Translations under genes and position numbers: made by a program
In this document: positions 60,220 to 64,000 of the stretch, piece after piece
Numbering within the stretch: the first letter of the stretch is position 1
Layout: each line of letters begins with the position of its first letter
The notes under the pieces: model-generated
Seen by the model: the letters and a program-made list of their open reading frames with translations, nothing else
Databases searched by the model: none
Told to the model about the DNA's origin: nothing
From: Delphinapterus leucas
Taxonomy: Eukaryota > Chordata > Mammalia > Artiodactyla > Monodontidae
DNA length: 64,000 nt
Assembly: GCF_002288925.2 (NCBI RefSeq)
Contig: NW_022098001.1
Span: 17,902,410-17,966,409, forward strand
Direction: 5' to 3'

Positions 60220-61585
60220 TCAATATAATTTCATATTTTTACATGTAGTTGTCCAGTTTTCCCAGCACCATTTATTGAAGAGACTGTCTTTCCTCCATTT
60301 AACACCACACACAAAAATAAATTCAAAATGGATTAAAGACCTAAATGTAAGACCGGACACTATAAAACTCTTAGAGGAAAACATAGGCAGAACACTCTCT
60401 GACATAAATTGCAGTAATATCTTTTTCAATCCATCTCCCAGAGTAATGGAAATAAAAACAAAAATTAAAAAATGGGACCTAATTAAACTCAAAATCTTTG
60501 GCACAACAAAGGAAACCATAAATGAAACAAAAAGACAACCCACGGAATGGGAGAAAATATTTGCAAATTAAGCAACTGATAAGGGATTAATCTCCAAAAT
60601 ATACAAACAGCTTATGCAGCTCAATATCAAAAAAAACAAAGAACCCAATCAAAAACTGGGCAGAAGATCTAAATAGATATTTCTCCAAAGAAGACATACA
60701 GATGGCCAAGATGCACATGAAACTGTGCTCAGCATCACTAATTATTAGAGAAAATCAAAACTACAATGAGGTGCCACCTCACACCAATTAGAATGGCTAT
60801 CATCAAAAAATCTACAAACAATAAATGCTGGAGAAGGTGTGGAGAAAAGGTAACCCCCCTACACTGTTGGTGGGAATGTAAATTGGGACAGTCACTATGG
60901 AGAACAGTATGGAGATTCCTTAAAAAACTAAAAATAGAGCTACCATATGATCCAGCAATCCTACTCCTGGGCATATATCCAGAGAAAACCATAATTTGAA
61001 AGGATACATGCGCCCCAATGTTCATTGCAGCACTATTTACAATAGCCAGGACATGGAAGCAACCTAAATGTCCATCAACAGAAAAATGGATAAATAAGAT
61101 GTGTTACATATACACAATGGAATATTACTCAGCCATAAAAGAATGAAATAATGCCATTTACAGCAACGTGGGTGGACTAGAGATTGTCATACTGAGTGAA
61201 GTAAGTCAGACACAGAAAGACAAATATCATATGATATCGCTTACATGTGGAATCTTAAAAACATGGGTACAAATGAACTTATTTACAAAACAGAACTAGA
61301 GTCACGGCTATAGTAAACAAACTTATGGTTACCAGGGAATAAGGGGTGGAGGGATAAATTGGGAGATTGGGATTGACATATACCCACTACTATATATAAA
61401 ATAGATAACTAATAAGAACCTACTGTATAGCACAGGGAACTCCATTCAATACTCTGTAATGGCCTATATGGGAATAGAATCTAAAAAAAAGAGTGGATAT
61501 ATGTATATGTATAACTGACTCACTTTGTTGTACAGCAGAAACATTGTAAATTAACTATACTCCAATAAAAAATATTAGATAATTA
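60220..61585 (+). mobile_element. Twin-primed (5'-inverted) LINE-1 insertion
   Basis: A 1.37-kb L1 with target duplication AAAAATCAACA at 60209-60219 and 61586-61596. The main part (60300-61585) is sense: ORF2 C-terminal third, then 3' UTR and an AATAAAAAATATTAGATAATT end. The first 80 bp (60220-60299) is the same L1's immediately upstream ORF2 sequence in inverted orientation (AGTTGTCCAGTTTTCCCAGC). About ten bases are lost at the inversion junction. This is the recognised product of twin priming during target-primed reverse transcription. Confidence 0.9.
60300..61255 (+). pseudogene. L1 ORF2 C-terminal third, partial
   Basis: An open piece extends to 60571 ([20 protein letters not shown], typical of the L1 post-RT region). 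A stop follows, and another piece at 60766-60999 contains the Cys-rich part ([20 protein letters not shown]), matching the C-terminal CCHC-like region of ORF2. It is too short and too interrupted to act. Confidence 0.85.
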
Positions 61586-62090
61586 AAAAATCAACACAAA
61601 AAATCAGTTGTGCTTCTGTACACTAACAATGAATAATCTGAAAAGGAAATTAAGAAAACAATGATATTGAAAAGAATAAGATACTTAAGAATTAACCACA
61701 ATGATGAAGACTTGTACATTGAAAACTATAAAGCATTACTGAAGGAAATTAAAGAAGACAAATAAAAAGAAAAGCATCCTGGGTTTATGGATTGGAAGAC
61801 AATATTGTTAAGAAACCAATGCTACCCAAAATGATCTACAGATCCACTGAAACCCTTATCAAAACCCAATGATGTTTTTTTTGCAGAATTGAAAAATCCA
61901 TCCTAAAATTCATATGGAATATTAAGGGATCTTCAATCACCAAACCAACTAGAAAAAGAGCAAAGCTGGATTTCAAAACTTACTACAAAGCTACAGTAAT
62001 CAAAAGAGTGTGTTACAGGCATAAAGACAGACATACAGACCAATGGAATAGAATGGAGAGCTCAGAAATAAACCCTCACATTTATCTGCT

Positions 62091-62429
62091 TCTGTTAAAA
62101 CTTCTTAGAAGCTTCTTAGAAAATATCCCTGGGTTAAAATAGTCCATAACATTTATTTATACTTTTGGTTTACAGGATTAATACATAAAAATACATTCAT
62201 GTTTTATTGGTCCAATAACTGTGTTGTGGCTATATTGCCAATAATAACCTTTCTTGTCTCAGTAGCCTAGCTGGTAATGGTATACAGGGTCAGGTAGATG
62301 AGTCAGGGTTCAAATCTTGCAGAAGAGTAGGATTTATATTAACTATGTGTACCAAGGAAGAGTTCTATAGTTAGAGAACAAGACAGAGGACAAGTTGAGA
62401 AGGGGATCTCATGATGCATGTTGTGTTAA
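62091..62429. other. No recognised feature
   Basis: Short spacer between the old L1 and the Tigger1; nothing assignable. Confidence 0.5.
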
Positions 62430-62648
62430 TACAGGCATACCTTGGAGATATTGTAGGTTTGGTTCCAGACCACTGCAATAAAGTGAATATTGCAATAAAG
62501 TAAGTCAGGTTTTTTTCAGTTTCCTAGTGCATATGAAAGTAATATTTTACATTATGGTGTAGTTTATTAAGTGTGCAATAACATTATTTCTAGAAAACAA
62601 TGTGATACCTTAATTTTAAAACATTTTATTACTAAAAAAATGCTAACC

Positions 62649-62993
62649 GGGACTTCCCTGGTGGCACAGTGGTTAAGGATCTGCCTGCCAATGCAGGGGA
62701 CACAGATTCGAGCCCTGGTCCGGGAAGATCCCACAGGCCGCGGAGCAACTAAGCCTGTGCGCCACAATGACTGAGCCTGTGCTATAGAGCCACAACTACT
62801 GAAGCCTGTGAGCCACAACTACTGAAGCCTGCACACCTAGAGCCCGTGCTCCGCAACAAGAGAAGCCACTACAATGAAAGCCTGTGCACCGCAACGAAGA
62901 GTAGCCCATGCTCGCCGCAACTAGAGAAAGCCCGCGCACAGCAATGAAGACCAAACGTAGCCAAAAATAAATAAATAAATAAATGTATATTTT
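62649..62993 (+). mobile_element. CHR-1-like SINE inside Tigger1
   Basis: The head GGGACTTCCCTGGTGGCACA and B-box-like GATTCGAGCCC are followed by a long body with a near-exact short tandem (AGCCACAACTACTGAAGCCT, twice around 62790-62830) and an AAATAAATAAATAAAT tail. Target duplication AAAATGCTAACC at the left recurs as AAAATGCTAGCC at 62994-63005. Confidence 0.93.
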
Positions 62994-63151
62994 AAAATGC
63001 TAGCCATCATCTGAGTCATTAGCAAGTCACAGTGGTTTTCCTGGTGGAAGGTCTTGCCTCCATGCTGATGGCTATGACTCATCAGGGTTGTGGTTGCTGA
63101 AGGTTAAGGTAGCTGTAGCAATTCCTTAAAATGAGGCAACAAGGAAGTTTG

Positions 63152-64000
63152 TCACATCAATTGATTCTTCCTTTCACAAACAAGAACTCTGTAGCATGCA
63201 ATGACACTTGATAGCATTTTACCCACAGTAAAGTTTCTTTCAAAATTGGAGTCAATCATCTCAAACCCTGCTGATGCTTTATCAACTAAGTTCATGTAAT
63301 ATTTTAAATCTTTTGTTGTCATTCCAACAATCTTCACAGCCATCTTCACCAGGAGAAAATAACATCTCAAGAAACCACTTTTGAGCTTCCCTGGTGGCAC
63401 AGTGGTTGAGAGTCCGCCTGACGATACAGGGGACACGGGTTCGTGTCCCGATCTAGGAAGATCCCACATGCCGCGGAGCAGCTGGACCTGTGAGCCATGG
63501 CCGCTGAGCCTGCGCGTCTGGAGCCTGTGCTCCGCAACGGGAGAGGCCACAGCAGTGAGAGGCCCGCGTACCGCAAAAAAAAAAAAAAAAAAAGAAACCA
63601 CTTTCTTTGCTCATCCATAAGAAGCAACTCTTCGTCCATTAAAGTTTTACCATGAGATTGCAACAGTTCAGTCCCATCTTCAGGCTCCATTTCTAATACT
63701 AGTTCTCTTGCTATCTCCACCACATCTGCAGTTACTTCATCCACTGAAGTGTTGAACCCCTCAAAGTTATCCATGAGGGTTGGAATCAACCTCTTTCAAA
63801 CTCCTGTTAATGTTGATATTTTGATCCCTTCCTATGAATCGCAAATGTTCTTAATGGCATCTAGAATGGTGAATACTTTCCAGATGTTTTCAACTTACTT
63901 TGTACATATCCATCAGAGGAATCACTATCTATGGAAGCTATAGCTTTACAAAATACTTACCTTAAGTAATAAGACTTTAAAGTCAAAATTACCCCTTAAT
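63152..64000 (-). pseudogene. Tigger1 (pogo-type) transposase, C-terminal part, broken
   Basis: On the minus strand the coding text runs from the window edge toward 63152. A readable piece (about 63605-63789) contains [20 protein letters not shown] and [11 protein letters not shown]. After the SINE the frame continues with AVKIVGMTTKDLKYY and NLVDKASAGFEMIDSNFE, ending near 63152. These are Tigger1 transposase C-terminal sequences downstream of the DDE domain, which is outside the window. The SINE insertion and upstream changes inactivate it. An intact transposase would bind the terminal repeats and excise the element. Confidence 0.85.
63382..63591 (+). mobile_element. CHR-2 type SINE inside Tigger1
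   Basis: CHR-2 head (GAGCTTCCCTGGTGGCACAG), body and a 17-19 base A-tail. A perfect 13-bp target duplication AAGAAACCACTTT is at 63369-63381 and 63592-63604. It interrupts the transposase reading. Confidence 0.96.

Larger units (their letters stand above)
59729..62090 (+). mobile_element. Old LINE-1 ORF2 fragment, sense, interrupted
   Basis: RT to post-RT region of ORF2 at 59729-60219 and 61597-62090. It is split by a younger L1 and continues in register afterwards. The RT catalytic codons at 60104-60115 read FVDG instead of FADD. No 3' UTR is present; similarity ends near 62090. The frame is broken throughout. Confidence 0.85.
62432..64000 (-). mobile_element. Tigger1 DNA transposon, antisense, cut by window end
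   Basis: It begins with the terminal repeat CAGGCATACCTTGGAGATAT after a TA at 62430-62431, followed by the Tigger1 subterminal region and then transposase sequence on the minus strand to the window edge. Two SINEs lie inside (62649-62993 and 63382-63591). Tigger1 is a pogo-family cut-and-paste transposon, extinct in mammals. Confidence 0.92.

Noticed and set aside
62787..62835. Short repeated CCACAACTACTGAAGCCT units, checked as a CRISPR-like array
   Set aside because: There are only two adjacent copies within a SINE body, no regular spacers, and the host is a mammal.

Overview
This window is repeat-dense mammalian nuclear DNA, almost certainly from a cetacean; a hippopotamus cannot be excluded from sequence reading alone. 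The evidence is fourteen tRNA-derived SINEs of the CHR type (about 200-bp CHR-2 forms and 315-400-bp CHR-1-like forms), L1 copies with the cetartiodactyl 5' and 3' UTRs, a mariner-derived palindromic MITE of the kind known from cetartiodactyls, and no ruminant BovB, Bov-tA2 or ART2A copies that I can see. I find no host protein-coding gene, exon, tRNA gene or rRNA gene. The open reading frames that can be understood are decayed transposon proteins.

Layout. 1-2632: 3' half of a sense L1. 2.6-4.3 kb: no recognised feature, apart from one MITE. 4.3-20.3 kb: a continuous LINE-1 block. An old antisense L1 is interrupted by an internally deleted L1 (5.5-6.0 kb). It is followed by a short antisense 3' end, a long antisense L1 (6.7-11.8 kb), then two sense L1s (11.8-15.7 and 15.7-20.3 kb); SINEs and a MITE are nested inside. 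20.3-24.4 kb: mostly unassigned. 24.4-25.6 kb: an L1 3' end and a HAL1 fragment. 25.6-32.06 kb: a nearly full-length sense L1 with 5' UTR, broken ORF1 and broken ORF2, containing a CHR-2 SINE and a 100-N assembly gap with a suspicious exact duplication around it. 32-48.5 kb: sparser DNA with SINEs, L2, two MIRs, HAL1, a MER5A split by a SINE, and AT-rich tracts. 48.5-51.3 kb: very old antisense L1M. 54.7-56.7 kb: a MIR split by a pogo-type MITE, a solo LTR, a SINE and an internally deleted Tigger1. 58-62.1 kb: old L1 pieces, one containing a 5'-inverted (twin-primed) younger L1. 62.4-64 kb: a Tigger1 DNA transposon with two SINEs inside, running off the window end.

The elements do not form a pathway. 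They record successive waves of transposition: old L1M/HAL1/MIR/L2/MER5A/Tigger, then younger L1s, then CHR SINEs, which were presumably moved by L1 proteins. By my boundaries L1-type sequence fills slightly more than half of the window. I found no credible new biological system. The items most worth checking are the twin-primed L1 at 60.2-61.6 kb, the L1 at 5.5-6.0 kb that appears to join a 5' terminus directly to a 3' end, the duplication at the gap near 28.6 kb, and the solo LTR at 55.3-55.7 kb. Family names are from memory of consensus features; no database search was run.
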